DNA of 61,314 nt, taken from Jeotgalicoccus psychrophilus DSM 19085 (lineage in GTDB: Bacteria; Bacillota; Bacilli; Staphylococcales; Salinicoccaceae). The stretch is from positions 1-61,314 of the forward strand of contig NZ_AUEF01000016.1 in the NCBI RefSeq assembly GCF_000425845.1, in the 5' to 3' direction. The position numbers and the translations under genes are program-made. Shown in pieces: positions 51,259 through 60,777 of the stretch. The notes beneath the pieces were generated by a model. It searched no databases. It was given only the letters and a program-made list of their open reading frames with translations, and was not told where the DNA came from. Numbering within the stretch: position 1 is the stretch's first letter; each line of letters opens with the position of its first letter.

Positions 51259-51909
51259 TTATCTTCTTCTTACAACTCTTGCAAATTTATTACCTGCTGA
51301 CTGAAGCCCCTGAACCATAATTATCAGGATGACGACTGTTATCAGCATTGTGACTGTGTCGAATCTCTGATAGCCGTATGTTATCGCTAAATCACCTATA
51401 CCGCCGCCCCCGACCGTGCCGGCCATCGCAGATGCACCGACTAAGCCGATAATCGAAATTGTGAAATTCACTATCAGAGAGCCGAATGCTTCCGGCAGAA
51501 CGAATTTAATAATCGTCTGCATCGGTGTTGCGCCCATAGCGTCCGCTGCCTCCATCACACCTTCATCTACTTCAAGGAGTGAACTCTCTACGAGTCTTGC
51601 AATATACGGTCCTGCAAAGAATACCATGGGTACAATAGCAGCTTCCGTTCCGATTGATGTCCCGACGATTAGTTTTGTGACCGGTATTATCGCAACAAGC
51701 AGGATGATAAACGGCAGTGATCTAAAGATATTGATTACAGCATTCAGTATTGGAAAAATAATTTTGTTCTCCAATATTTGCCCAGGTCTCGTCACGTATA
51801 ATAGAATACCGAGGGGCAGTCCAAGTATGATAGAAAAAATAAATGAAATGCTCACCATTTGAACAGTTTCTAAAAATGCTTCTAATATAGTGCTCCAGCT
51901 AACCAGCAT
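51259..51909 (-). CDS. metI: Methionine ABC transporter permease MetI
   Basis: The 216-residue permease has five membrane helices and the EAA loop VMEAADAMGATPMQTIIKFVLP in the 115-140 region (EAADAMGATPMQTIIKFVLP). The N-terminus MLVSWSTILEAFLETVQM is family typical. Its start overlaps the end of metN by 11 bases. Confidence 0.94.
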   Translation of the reverse strand: MLVSWSTILEAFLETVQMVSISFIFSIILGLPLGILLYVTRPGQILENKIIFPILNAVINIFRSLPFIILLVAIIPVTKLIVGTSIGTEAAIVPMVFFAGPYIARLVESSLLEVDEGVMEAADAMGATPMQTIIKFVLPEAFGSLIVNFTISIIGLVGASAMAGTVGGGGIGDLAITYGYQRFDTVTMLITVVILIIMVQGLQSAGNKFARVVRRR

Positions 51910-52930
51910 GTGTGTTCACCTCGCTGTAATGTACGTTGTTTTCTTTTAAATAAAGTAATGCTTTTTTGAGCTCTTCATCTGAGCCGTCGAACTGAACGAT
52001 TAAATTGCCAAACGGCACGCCCTGCAGTTCAGTAATATTACCGAACAGTACATTGACATCCAGATCGTACAGCTTGCTGATTTGTGATAAGTAGGGTTTT
52101 ACTGCGAGCTTGCTGATAAAGTTTATTCTGTAAATGAACTGGCTGTTGTCCTGCTCCTGAATAAGTTCCCGGACGTAAGCCGGCAGTTCAGTCTGCATAA
52201 CTGTGTTAACGAACCGTCTGCCTGTTTCTGTTTTAGGATTCGAGAATACGTCGAAGACCGAACCGCGTTCAATAATTTTGCCGTCTTCCATCACTGCGAC
52301 TTTATGGCAGACATCGCGGATAACGGACATCTCATGTGTAATCAGTAAAATTGTAATGTTATATTCCTTATTAATTTTTCTTAAAAGTTCAAGTATGGAT
52401 TCAGTCGTCTGTGGATCGAGAGCAGATGTTGCCTCGTCACAGAGCAGAATTGACGGGTTGGTTGCAAGTGCACGGGCAATGCCGACACGCTGCTTCTGTC
52501 CGCCCGACAGCTGGTCGGGGTACTGTGAAGCTTTATCAGACAAACCGACGAATTCGAGTAACTCGGCGACACGTTTTTTAATGTCATTTTTAGGTGTCTT
52601 ATTCAAAATTAGCGGCATCGCTACGTTCGTATATATTGTTTTTGAATTTAACAGATTAAAATGCTGGAAAATCATGCCGATACTCTTTTTTGTTACTCTC
52701 AGTTCCGACGGAGCAAGTGCTGTTAAATCTTTGCCGTCAACAATAACCTGTCCAGCCGACACGCTCTCCAGCTGATTGACGCAGCGAATCAGCGTACTTT
52801 TTCCTGCCCCGCTGTATCCGACCACACCGTAAATTTCTCCAGTGCCGACTTTGAAATTAATATCATCCAATGCATGAATCGGTGCATCGGTGCCGTCATA
52901 CGTTTTGTCCACATCGATAAACTCAATCAT
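51899..52930 (-). CDS. metN: Methionine ABC transporter ATP-binding protein MetN
   Basis: The 343-residue ATPase has Walker A GYSGAGKS (38-45), the signature LSGGQKQRVGIARAL and Walker B ILLCDEATSALDPQTT. The C-terminal NIL domain (about 265-343), which gives inhibition by methionine, is present. The ATG at 52930 follows AAGGAG; a longer in-frame start at 53137 would overlap the SAM riboswitch and is rejected. It is the first gene of metNIQ. Confidence 0.95.
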   Translation of the reverse strand: MIEFIDVDKTYDGTDAPIHALDDINFKVGTGEIYGVVGYSGAGKSTLIRCVNQLESVSAGQVIVDGKDLTALAPSELRVTKKSIGMIFQHFNLLNSKTIYTNVAMPLILNKTPKNDIKKRVAELLEFVGLSDKASQYPDQLSGGQKQRVGIARALATNPSILLCDEATSALDPQTTESILELLRKINKEYNITILLITHEMSVIRDVCHKVAVMEDGKIIERGSVFDVFSNPKTETGRRFVNTVMQTELPAYVRELIQEQDNSQFIYRINFISKLAVKPYLSQISKLYDLDVNVLFGNITELQGVPFGNLIVQFDGSDEELKKALLYLKENNVHYSEVNTHAG

Positions 52931-52982
52931 TAAAAAACGCTCCTTAAACATAGTTGAATAGTAGGAATTAAAAAATGTAATA

Positions 52983-53013
52983 AAAATACACCAGTATATG
53001 ACCGGTGTTTTTT
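52983..53013 (-). terminator. Terminator in the metNIQ leader
   Basis: On the minus strand ACACCGGT and ACTGGTGT pair, followed by ATTTTTATT. Lies between the SAM aptamer and metN, so it may be the switch terminator. Confidence 0.85.
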
Positions 53014-53067
53014 TAAAAACCAGATATACATTCTTTGTAAAAAGAAAATAACCTCTCCTTAAAATAT

Positions 53068-53192
53068 AAGAAGAGGCCAATGTATATTCGCTCTTCTCAT
53101 CTTTTAGCGTGCTGCTACAGGATTTGGCACAGTACATAATGTCTGTTGCCGAGATTTCATAGGGCCAGTCCCTCCATCTCTCTTGATAAGAA
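53068..53192 (-). promoter_or_regulatory. SAM-I riboswitch (S-box) of metNIQ, with downstream hairpin
   Basis: On the minus strand TTATCAAGAGAGATGGAGGG, ACTGGCCCTATGAAATCTCGG, CAACAGAC, GTGCCAAATCCTG and GATGAGAAG follow the S-box order. A hairpin AGAAGAG/CTCTTCT near 53068-53097 may be the anti-antiterminator part. High SAM should lower metNIQ expression. Confidence 0.93.
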
Positions 53193-53338
53193 AGTAAGTT
53201 ATTTGATTATTTAATTTAAACTAACTATATTGCAGAGTGGTATTAAAGTCAATAAGGAAATTGAAATTAATTTCACGAGAGCTAGAAATACATTGCTTAA
53301 TACTGTTTATCTCCCATAAGTACTTATTTCTTTTGAAA

Positions 53339-54073
53339 CTAGAACATTTGTACAAAGAATAAGCTGATTGTATCCCAGTAATATTGAATCGTTACAAACA
53401 GCACTGCAAACAGTATCGCAGGCAGCATATTGGCTACCCTTATATTCATCAAACCGAGCAGTCTGATACCGATCGCAATAATCATAATACCGCCTGTGCC
53501 TGTGATAGCAACAATAATCTCTTCCATCAAATCAGGTTGTACAAAGCGGATAATTTGAGATGCTGACAATGCAATAATTCCCTGGAACAGAAATACGGAA
53601 ATGGCCGAGAACATAATTCCGATGCCCATAGTGGACGTCAGGAAAATAGCGAGTACCCCATCAATTAACGCTTTTGTTAGGAGTACGGTATGATCATTGC
53701 GGAGTCCGCTGTCCAAGGCACCGATGATGCTGACTGCGCCGACGACATAGACTAATGTTGCAGTGACAAAAGCCGCTGCAGCACCGCCTTCAGTAGCGCC
53801 TGTTTTTGTTTCGAGCCAGATACCGAAGTGATTCATTTTATCTTCAATATCCCATTTTTCACCGAGCATGGAACCGAGAGCGAGACTGGCAACGACTACA
53901 ATAAGTATACTGTTGGCTTCCAGTGCCATATCTATACCGATAACCAGTATGGTAATTGATAATGCCTGGAGTATAGTAACTTTCATATTTTCATTTATAT
54001 TTTTCCAAAAAAGACCGATGATGCTGCCTAAAATAATAGCTAAAGCATCTACAATAGTACCAAACAGCGCCAT
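53339..54073 (-). CDS. DUF554 (YdfK/YqgA-like) membrane protein
   Basis: The 244-residue protein has about seven membrane helices. Glycine-rich text such as GTIVDALAIILGSIIGLFW at the N-terminus, ALGSMLGEKWDIED and GTGGIMIIAIGIRLLGLMNI is that of DUF554 proteins. Function is unknown, often discussed as a possible transporter. It is divergent to a membrane MutS-like gene. Confidence 0.88.
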   Translation of the reverse strand: MALFGTIVDALAIILGSIIGLFWKNINENMKVTILQALSITILVIGIDMALEANSILIVVVASLALGSMLGEKWDIEDKMNHFGIWLETKTGATEGGAAAAFVTATLVYVVGAVSIIGALDSGLRNDHTVLLTKALIDGVLAIFLTSTMGIGIMFSAISVFLFQGIIALSASQIIRFVQPDLMEEIIVAITGTGGIMIIAIGIRLLGLMNIRVANMLPAILFAVLFVTIQYYWDTISLFFVQMF

Positions 54074-54145
54074 GCAAAATCCCCTCGTCTCTATAAATAT
54101 CTAAACTAATATATCATAACGGTGACGGGGGTGATATATTAAATC

Positions 54146-54170
54146 AACTATCCGGAATAGTTGGATAGTT
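54146..54170. repeat. Inverted repeat between divergent genes
   Basis: AACTATCC and GGATAGTT form an 8-bp stem with a 9-base spacer; a second overlapping pair is AACTAT/ATAGTT. It may be an operator for either side. There is no other support. Confidence 0.4.
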
Positions 54171-54236
54171 TATAAATATTGTATTTAATTAATAACATTA
54201 CATAAAGCTTTACTTTTGTAGTATATTTTCGTATTA

Positions 54237-55901
54237 ATGATAAAATTATCAGTAAAGAATTGCACATCTAAGAGGAAGGTGATTATCATACAGACGCTGT
54301 ATATTTTTATCGTTGTTATGATTTTAATTGTGATTGTTTCACTGATTATAAAATTATTTGAGTACTTTAAACTGAAAAAAGATACTAAAACATTATGGGA
54401 CAGACGTGTCAGGTTAAAAACAAAGCCTGAATACTACGTTCATTACTATAACTACTTCGTTAATATTATGGAACAGGAGCACACGGATGACAGGAACGTG
54501 GTGGATGATGAAACGTGGAATGACCTGGATCTCAGCAAGCTGATGGACAAAATAAACTATACATTTACAACGATAGGCACTGAAAATTTATATGCAGTGC
54601 TCAGAAACTCATCAGAAAATCATGTTATAGCTGAAGATTTATTACATAAAATCAAAAATAATCGGGGTTTCCGGGAAGAGATATCATACCGGCTGGCTAA
54701 ACTCGGGAGGTCCGTAAACTCAAACACGAGTAAGTTCATGTATGAATTTATGCCGGTGAAGAAGTATAATCCGTTGTTTATACTATTTTCATTGATGCCG
54801 ATTATCGGTGTGTTTCTATTTTTAATTAATCCGTTTTTATCATTATTAACTATACTGGCGGGCTTTGGCATAAATGCATATTTATCACAGAAGCATAAAG
54901 GTTCAACGGGTTTGGACTACGCGGATATTTTTTATGCGATTAATATTATTGTCACTGCCGGAAAACTGAATTCAAAATTCAACAGCAAAGGTCTGAAAAG
55001 ACTGGCCTTAATGGGTCCTTTGTTTGTTACTGATGACAGTGCAGGAGAGTTGAATGCTGGTGTTCAGATGTTTAATGCTTTTAAATTAATGTTTTTAATA
55101 GACTATCATCTTTATCACACTGCTAACCGGACACTGAATAAGAACCATGAGTTATATAAAGAAGGATGGCGTTACACTGCTTCGCTCGATCTGCACTACA
55201 GCCTCGCCATGTGGAGAGAAACGCTGCCCTATTATACAGTGCCCGTAACAGAAATATCTTCATATATACAAACCGAGGGACTGTATCATCCGCTCGTTGC
55301 AGATGCTGTTGATAATGAACTTAATTTTAATAATGATATTTTATTATCTGGTTCCAATGCAGCAGGCAAATCAACATTTATGAAAGCACTGGGTATCAAT
55401 GTAATTATCAGTAATGCATTAAACACATCCACCAGCACACTATTTAAATATACTCCCGGGAAAGTCATATCGTCGATGGAAATTACCGACAGTGTAATCG
55501 AAGGCGACAGTTACTTTATCAGCGAAGTAAAATCACTGAAGCGGATTGTCGACGAAATTGAAGATTTTGACGGTACTGTTTACTGTATTATTGATGAGAT
55601 ATTCAAAGGCACAAATACGATTGAACGGCTGGCTGCAGGAGAGTCATTTTTAAGATATCTGCATGAAAAAGAAAATGTCTGCTTAATCGCAGCAACACAC
55701 GATATGGAGCTGACAGAGTTACTGGATGGAGAATTTGATTTTTACCATTTCAGCGAAGAGCTGGCTGGTGATGATATTAATTTTGATTATAAAATTAAAG
55801 ACGGAATTGCAACCAGTTCAAATGCGATTGAGTTATTGAGATTATATGAATTTCCTGAAGCGGTATATCAGGAAGCGAGAGGAAAAGTGAGTAATAACTG
55901 A
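54237..55901 (+). CDS. Membrane-anchored MutS-like ATPase
   Basis: The protein (up to 554 residues) has one membrane helix at the N-terminus (LYIFIVVMILIVIVSLIIKL), two near residues 180-215, a helical lever-like middle and a MutS-type ATPase domain. Walker A is SGSNAAGKSTFMKALG (about 372-380), Walker B is CIIDEIFKGTNTIERLAAGE and ATHD follows. It lacks the mismatch-recognition domains of MutS and the Smr domain of MutS2. The start is unclear: ATG 54237 has no ribosome site and sits directly behind a TATATT -10, whereas AAGAGGAAGGTG (54269-54281) suggests initiation at GTG 54279 or at a non-ATG codon near 54282-54288. Function unknown. Confidence 0.85.
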   Translation: MIKLSVKNCTSKRKVIIIQTLYIFIVVMILIVIVSLIIKLFEYFKLKKDTKTLWDRRVRLKTKPEYYVHYYNYFVNIMEQEHTDDRNVVDDETWNDLDLSKLMDKINYTFTTIGTENLYAVLRNSSENHVIAEDLLHKIKNNRGFREEISYRLAKLGRSVNSNTSKFMYEFMPVKKYNPLFILFSLMPIIGVFLFLINPFLSLLTILAGFGINAYLSQKHKGSTGLDYADIFYAINIIVTAGKLNSKFNSKGLKRLALMGPLFVTDDSAGELNAGVQMFNAFKLMFLIDYHLYHTANRTLNKNHELYKEGWRYTASLDLHYSLAMWRETLPYYTVPVTEISSYIQTEGLYHPLVADAVDNELNFNNDILLSGSNAAGKSTFMKALGINVIISNALNTSTSTLFKYTPGKVISSMEITDSVIEGDSYFISEVKSLKRIVDEIEDFDGTVYCIIDEIFKGTNTIERLAAGESFLRYLHEKENVCLIAATHDMELTELLDGEFDFYHFSEELAGDDINFDYKIKDGIATSSNAIELLRLYEFPEAVYQEARGKVSNN

Positions 55902-55941
55902 TTCAGCAGAATGGGTACTATAAATAGAACGGGGATGTAAA

Positions 55942-56862
55942 ATGAAGAAAAACAAAAATATGCTCATTTATTTATTAGTGTTTACCATTATGGTTTTGTG
56001 GGGTTTAAATATTGTTATTCTTAAACTTCTGGTTACGGAATTACCTCCCGCGACGATGACGGCTTTCCGTGTAATGATTGCTGGTGTAACGACGTTATGT
56101 ATTTTAATGCTCACGCGTTCTTTCCGCCGAATGACTAAACAGGAGTGGATTTATACTCTGTTAGGAACATTATTTGGCGTTGTGCTTCACCATTCTCTGC
56201 TGGCGATATCGCTGACAATGATTGATGCATCCAGTGCAGCATTAATACTGGCACTTGTGCCTCTCACGACCGTTATACTGGCGATATTTTTTCTCGGTGA
56301 GAAGCTGACAGGTGCACGTCTCCTCGGTATTTTTCTGGCATTGATCGGTGTATTTTTCATTCAAGGAGAATCTTTTACAAGTTTTCATTTTTCGTTAGGC
56401 GAAGTATTAATATTTACATCAATGCTTGTGCAGGCAATCAGTTTTATCTTTATAAAAAAAGCGACCGCAACTATCGATTCAAAACAAATTACGACAATGA
56501 TGTTTTTAACCGGTTCTATTGGTCTGGTTATTCTCAGCTTTATTATTGAGCCGGGAAGTTTCAGCCAGATGTTTACGGCCAGTCCTTTTATTTATGTGTT
56601 ATTTATATTTTCCGGTATGGTCGTAACAGGGTTCGGCTATATAATATACAACTCGGCAATACAGCAGATCGGTGCCGGACAAACTGTTATATTCAATAAC
56701 TTTGTCCCATTCTTCGGCGTTGTTTTTTCAGTGATTTTCTTAAATGAAATGATTACTGCTTCGCAGGTAATCGGTTTTATATTTGTAGTGATTGGCGTGC
56801 TGTTTGGGACAGGATATATTGAATTTATATTTAGTCAGAGAAATAGACGGAAAAATTTATAA
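55942..56862 (+). CDS. EamA/DMT-family transporter
   Basis: The 306-residue protein has ten membrane helices as two EamA repeats (first from about 8 to 140, second from 150 to 290). WGLNIVILKLLVTELPPATM, LPLTTV-like helices and GAGQTVIFNNFVPFFGV are typical. This group exports metabolites or drugs, or takes up nucleotide precursors. A GGGGATG site precedes the ATG, and the MutS-like gene ends 40 bp upstream, so the two may be cotranscribed. Confidence 0.9.
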   Translation: MKKNKNMLIYLLVFTIMVLWGLNIVILKLLVTELPPATMTAFRVMIAGVTTLCILMLTRSFRRMTKQEWIYTLLGTLFGVVLHHSLLAISLTMIDASSAALILALVPLTTVILAIFFLGEKLTGARLLGIFLALIGVFFIQGESFTSFHFSLGEVLIFTSMLVQAISFIFIKKATATIDSKQITTMMFLTGSIGLVILSFIIEPGSFSQMFTASPFIYVLFIFSGMVVTGFGYIIYNSAIQQIGAGQTVIFNNFVPFFGVVFSVIFLNEMITASQVIGFIFVVIGVLFGTGYIEFIFSQRNRRKNL

Positions 56863-56899
56863 AAATGCTCCGGACATTATATTGTCCAGAGCATTTTTT
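56861..56899. terminator. Bidirectional terminator
   Basis: AAAAATGCTC.GGACA and TGTCC.GAGCATTTTTT pair around TTATAT between the convergent EamA and OYE genes. Confidence 0.93.
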
Positions 56900-56901
56900 C
56901 T

Positions 56902-58032
56902 CTATTTCTCTTTTTTTGGCATTGAGTAAGCACCGTTATCAAGCTGTTTCCATAACAGTTCCGGCAGTTCGTATTTATCTTCTCTTTCAGCATCAAAGTA
57001 TTTGAAAATCTCATCTTCTCTGCCTTCTTCGATTTTGCTGATGAAGTTATAATCCAGCAACAGTACTCTGCCTAGAGCAATTATTTCCATATTGTCCTCT
57101 TCAATAGCGCGGAGTGCCTGATCTGCAGTAAATACAGAACCGATACCGATGAGCGGCATGCGTCCATCTATCCATTTGTGAAGCAGCTCGATACGCTCTG
57201 AACCGGCATATTTTCCTTCACGTGTTTTAGAGTGAACTTGGCTTAATGAAGCGTGCAGGTAATCGATCGGCTTTTCAACAAGCATGCTGAGCAGTTCCTC
57301 TGTAGTTTCCATACGAATCCCGGGAGTCTCTGCTTCTTCCGGGGAGAAACGGTAGCCGATAATAAAATCATCTTCAGCATACTGCTCTTTTGCCTTCGTA
57401 ACTGCATCGACGACTTCCATAGCGAAGAGGAAACGGTCTTCGCCCCATTTGTCAATACGTCTGTTGAAATACGGTGAAACGAACTGATGAATAATATAAT
57501 GGTTGGCACCGTGAATTTCAATGCCGTCAAATCCTGCTTCAGCAGCGCGGCGTGTTGCTTCCCCAAATGCTTCAATCGTTTCAAGAATTTCTTCTTCTGT
57601 AATTTCACGTGCATCATGCGGTTCTGTTTCATCAAAGCTCTGCATCGTAATGGGGCTTGGTCCTGCAGAATCAGCACCGGGTGTTAACCTTGGAAGTGCC
57701 TGAACGCCGCCGTGATGAATTTGGAGTATTGCTTTTGCTCCATTTTCTTTCATAGCGTCTGCAAGACGTGCCAGTCCTTCGACATCTGAGTCGCGAACTA
57801 CTGACGGCTGACCCGGAAATGCTTTACCAAGATCAGTTACATTGGATGCTGCAGAAATCGACAAGCCGACGTCTTTCGAACGTGTACGCATGTACTCAAT
57901 TTCTTCGTCCGAAACAGTACCATCATCGTGTGAAGAAATGTGTGTCATCGGTCCGAGCGCAAATTTATTTTTTAATTCAACTCCATTTTTGAATGTGAAT
58001 TTTTGAAACAGAGTCTCGTATTTCTTATTCAT
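56902..58032 (-). CDS. NADH-dependent flavin oxidoreductase (OYE family, YqiG-like)
   Basis: The 376-residue TIM-barrel flavoenzyme has QIHHGGVQALPRLTPGAD, FDGIEIHGANHYIIHQFVSP (His-Asn pair rather than His-His), FNRRIDKWGEDRFLFAMEVV and the C-terminal ALGRVLLLD. It differs clearly from the protein at 19625-20836. Substrates are likely electrophilic alkenes or nitro compounds. Monocistronic. Confidence 0.9.
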   Translation of the reverse strand: MNKKYETLFQKFTFKNGVELKNKFALGPMTHISSHDDGTVSDEEIEYMRTRSKDVGLSISAASNVTDLGKAFPGQPSVVRDSDVEGLARLADAMKENGAKAILQIHHGGVQALPRLTPGADSAGPSPITMQSFDETEPHDAREITEEEILETIEAFGEATRRAAEAGFDGIEIHGANHYIIHQFVSPYFNRRIDKWGEDRFLFAMEVVDAVTKAKEQYAEDDFIIGYRFSPEEAETPGIRMETTEELLSMLVEKPIDYLHASLSQVHSKTREGKYAGSERIELLHKWIDGRMPLIGIGSVFTADQALRAIEEDNMEIIALGRVLLLDYNFISKIEEGREDEIFKYFDAEREDKYELPELLWKQLDNGAYSMPKKEK

Positions 58033-58130
58033 ATAGATAAAATCCTCCAGTAAACTTTTGTGAACTAATATTACATTACTAAATAATAACCAAGTTCATT
58101 GATACAGCCTAAATTTCTGCTCAAGATAGT

Positions 58131-60389
58131 TTAATTTTCTGTATATCTTTTAAGGTGTTCTGCAGTCACTGAATTTTTAACATTTAACAGTCCTTCAGGT
58201 TCACCGCTGTATAGAATTTTACCGCCTCTCATACCGGGACCTGGACCGACGTCAACAAGCCAGTCGGCGTGCGTCATCATCGTGAGGTTATGTTCAATCA
58301 GAATAACGGTATTACTCTGTTCAATTAATTGTTCAAAACACGATAATAATGCAGGGATATCATCTTCATGGAGCCCTGTTGTCGGTTCATCGAAAATAAA
58401 TACTTTATCTTTTGCATTACTGTCTAAATAACGGCTTAATTTTAAGCGCTGAATTTCCCCGCCTGACAACGTATCAAGCGATTGGCCGAGCGTCATATAA
58501 TGCAGTCCCGTCGCTTCAAGATTTTTAAGACGCGATACAACTTTTTCATTATTTTTAAATAACGATACACCTTCTTCGACTGTCAGTGCCAGTACATCCG
58601 CAATGGAATAGCCGTTCACTGTCGCTTCAAGTACTTCTTTTTTATAACGCGTACCGTTACACACTTCACATACTTGTGAGAAATCGGCCATAAAGGCGAG
58701 CTCTGTTTTAATAACGCCCTTACCGTTACATTCAGGACATGCGCCTTCTGAGTTATAACTGAACATGCCTTTTCTTAAGCCGGTCTGTTTACTGAAAAAT
58801 GTGCGGATTTCATCAAATAAATCCATATAAGTCAGCAGGTTGGAACGGTTAGTCGCCTGTACTGATTTCTGATCTATAAATATCGCATCTGAAGATTTAC
58901 CTAAACCTGTTTTAATCAGCGTACTTTTACCTGAACCAGCAACACCGGTAATGACCGATATCAGACCTTCAGGGATATCGACGGATATATCTTTTAAGTT
59001 ATTCTTAGTAATATTTTTAAGTGATATAAATGACTCAGACTGTCTGGGATTCTCTTTAAGCTGATGTTTTCTGTTAAGTGCGATACTGGTCGGCGTATCG
59101 GTCTGCATTAACTCCTCATACGTACCGTTAAATATAATTTCTCCCCCGTGCTGACCTGCGCCTGGGCCAATATCGATAATGTGATCTGCAATATGAATTA
59201 CATCGGGATCATGTTCGACAATCAGCACAGTATTTCCTTTATCGCGTATGGAACGCATAATTTCATTAATTTTTTCTATATCTTCGGGATGGAGTCCAAC
59301 ACTCGGTTCATCAATAATGTATACTAAGTCGGTTAATGGACTGTTTAAATGACGGATCAGCTTAATGCGCTGCGATTCTCCGCCTGACAATGTCGGTGTT
59401 TCGCGGTTGAGCGTTAAATAATTTAAACCGATATAAGCAAGAGCTTCCATTTGTTCAAGTAATGGTTTAACGATAAATTTAGCTTTCTTGTCATTCAGAT
59501 CTTTTAAAAAGCTAATCGCATCATCGATTGATAATGCCGTAAAATCGGCAATACTCGCTCCGTTAATTTTACAGCTCAGTACTTTATCGTTAAGGCGTTT
59601 GCCCTCACAGTCCGGACATTTCTGACTGGTTACGACGCGTTCTACGTCCGTTAAAAACCGTTTCTTTTCAAAGTTATCATTGAGCAGAAATGACCGTCTG
59701 AAGCGATGAATCAGCCCTTCGAACTTAGCCGTTCTCGGCCAGTTATCCGGCGGGTTTTTAATCTTTCTGGGTTTAGTATAAAGAAATGTATTCATTTCTT
59801 CTTCTGTGTAATCTTGCAATTTTTTATCATTATCAAATAAACCGCTGTATAAGTAACGTTTCCCTCTCCAGCTGTCCGGTCTGAATGAAGGGAATTTAAT
59901 TGCATCTTGATTAAGTGATTTATTAAAATCGAGCAGTTCATTTAAATCAATGTCTTCGACGTAGCCGAGTCCTTGGCACTGTTCACACATTCCGCTCGGG
60001 TTATTAAATGAAAAGACATTTGAATAGCCGACAAAAGGTGCGCCGACGCGCGACCATAATAAGCGAACGGATGAATATATATCGGAAATTGTGCCAACTG
60101 TTGAACGTGAATTGCCGCCGAGTTTTTTCTGGTTAATAACCATTGAGACCGGCAGATTTTCTATTCTGTCGACATCAGGTTTTTCATATTGCGTCAGCTG
60201 ATGCTGGATGTAACTAGAGTAAGTCTCATTCAAGAGACGTTCTGACTCCGCAGCCAGGACGTTGAACACAAGTGAAGACTTTCCTGAACCCGAACGACCG
60301 GTAAAGACAGTCAGCTGATGTTTTGGAATATCGACACTCACATTTTTTAAGTTATTTTGATTCGCACCATGCACGCGTATATATGACAT
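58131..60389 (-). CDS. UvrA paralogue (ABC excinuclease-like ATPase, UvrA2/DrrC type)
   Basis: The 752-residue protein has two ABC domains of the UvrA type but is about 190 residues shorter than canonical UvrA (about 940), lacking the UvrB-binding insertion. Walker A sites are GRSGSGKSSL (31-40) and GVAGSGKSTL; signatures are LSGGESQRIKL and LSGGEIQRLKL. Zinc pairs are CEQC, CPDC, CPEC and CEVC. Relatives have been linked to self-resistance against DNA-binding drugs and to UV tolerance. The ATG at 60389 follows AGAGGTGG. No UvrB is beside it. Confidence 0.9.
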   Translation of the reverse strand: MSYIRVHGANQNNLKNVSVDIPKHQLTVFTGRSGSGKSSLVFNVLAAESERLLNETYSSYIQHQLTQYEKPDVDRIENLPVSMVINQKKLGGNSRSTVGTISDIYSSVRLLWSRVGAPFVGYSNVFSFNNPSGMCEQCQGLGYVEDIDLNELLDFNKSLNQDAIKFPSFRPDSWRGKRYLYSGLFDNDKKLQDYTEEEMNTFLYTKPRKIKNPPDNWPRTAKFEGLIHRFRRSFLLNDNFEKKRFLTDVERVVTSQKCPDCEGKRLNDKVLSCKINGASIADFTALSIDDAISFLKDLNDKKAKFIVKPLLEQMEALAYIGLNYLTLNRETPTLSGGESQRIKLIRHLNSPLTDLVYIIDEPSVGLHPEDIEKINEIMRSIRDKGNTVLIVEHDPDVIHIADHIIDIGPGAGQHGGEIIFNGTYEELMQTDTPTSIALNRKHQLKENPRQSESFISLKNITKNNLKDISVDIPEGLISVITGVAGSGKSTLIKTGLGKSSDAIFIDQKSVQATNRSNLLTYMDLFDEIRTFFSKQTGLRKGMFSYNSEGACPECNGKGVIKTELAFMADFSQVCEVCNGTRYKKEVLEATVNGYSIADVLALTVEEGVSLFKNNEKVVSRLKNLEATGLHYMTLGQSLDTLSGGEIQRLKLSRYLDSNAKDKVFIFDEPTTGLHEDDIPALLSCFEQLIEQSNTVILIEHNLTMMTHADWLVDVGPGPGMRGGKILYSGEPEGLLNVKNSVTAEHLKRYTEN

Positions 60390-60553
60390 GAAATCCACCT
60401 CTGTATATAAATTTATCTGTAAGTAAGCATATTTAAACCATACCCTGTTATAGAGGTATTAAATCAGAACGACAGGTCTGAAGTAAATTTAATGTTTTCA
60501 GGAGGTAAGTTCGGGGAATGTAATTTTTAAGACAATAACAGGGGGCAAATAAA

Positions 60554-60628
60554 ATGAGAAATATTATTTATATTATTGGGTTGATTGTAGTTATTTTAGC
60601 TGTATTATCATTCCTTGGATTAAGATAA
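60554..60628 (+). CDS. 24-residue hydrophobic peptide
   Basis: The frame MRNIIYIIGLIVVILAVLSF-LGLR is one membrane helix, like the lmo0937-type small membrane proteins. AGGGGGC precedes the ATG by 8 bases and a strong terminator follows, so it is likely translated. It is too short for homology-based naming. Confidence 0.6.
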   Translation: MRNIIYIIGLIVVILAVLSFLGLR

Positions 60629-60641
60629 ACTAATTTAAACT

Positions 60642-60690
60642 GCCGTGTATAACTCTCAGTATCTAACTGAAAGTTATACGCGGCTTTATT
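60642..60690 (+). terminator. Terminator after the 24-residue peptide
   Basis: GCCG.GTATAACT..CAGT pairs with ACTG..AGTTATAC.CGGC, followed by TTTATTTA. Confidence 0.9.
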
Positions 60691-60777
60691 TATATATTAT
60701 TTTATCAATCCTGTTCATACTGTGTTCATATTGCGATTATAGAATATAAGGTAAATAGTCACTGAAAGGAAGTTATT

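Noticed and set aside
52931..53137. N-terminal extension of MetN
   Set aside because: It would lie in the riboswitch leader; a good AAGGAG site fixes the ATG at 52930.
57243..57677. 144-codon minus-strand frame
   Set aside because: It is a shifted frame inside the OYE-like gene with no start site and no recognisable protein pattern.
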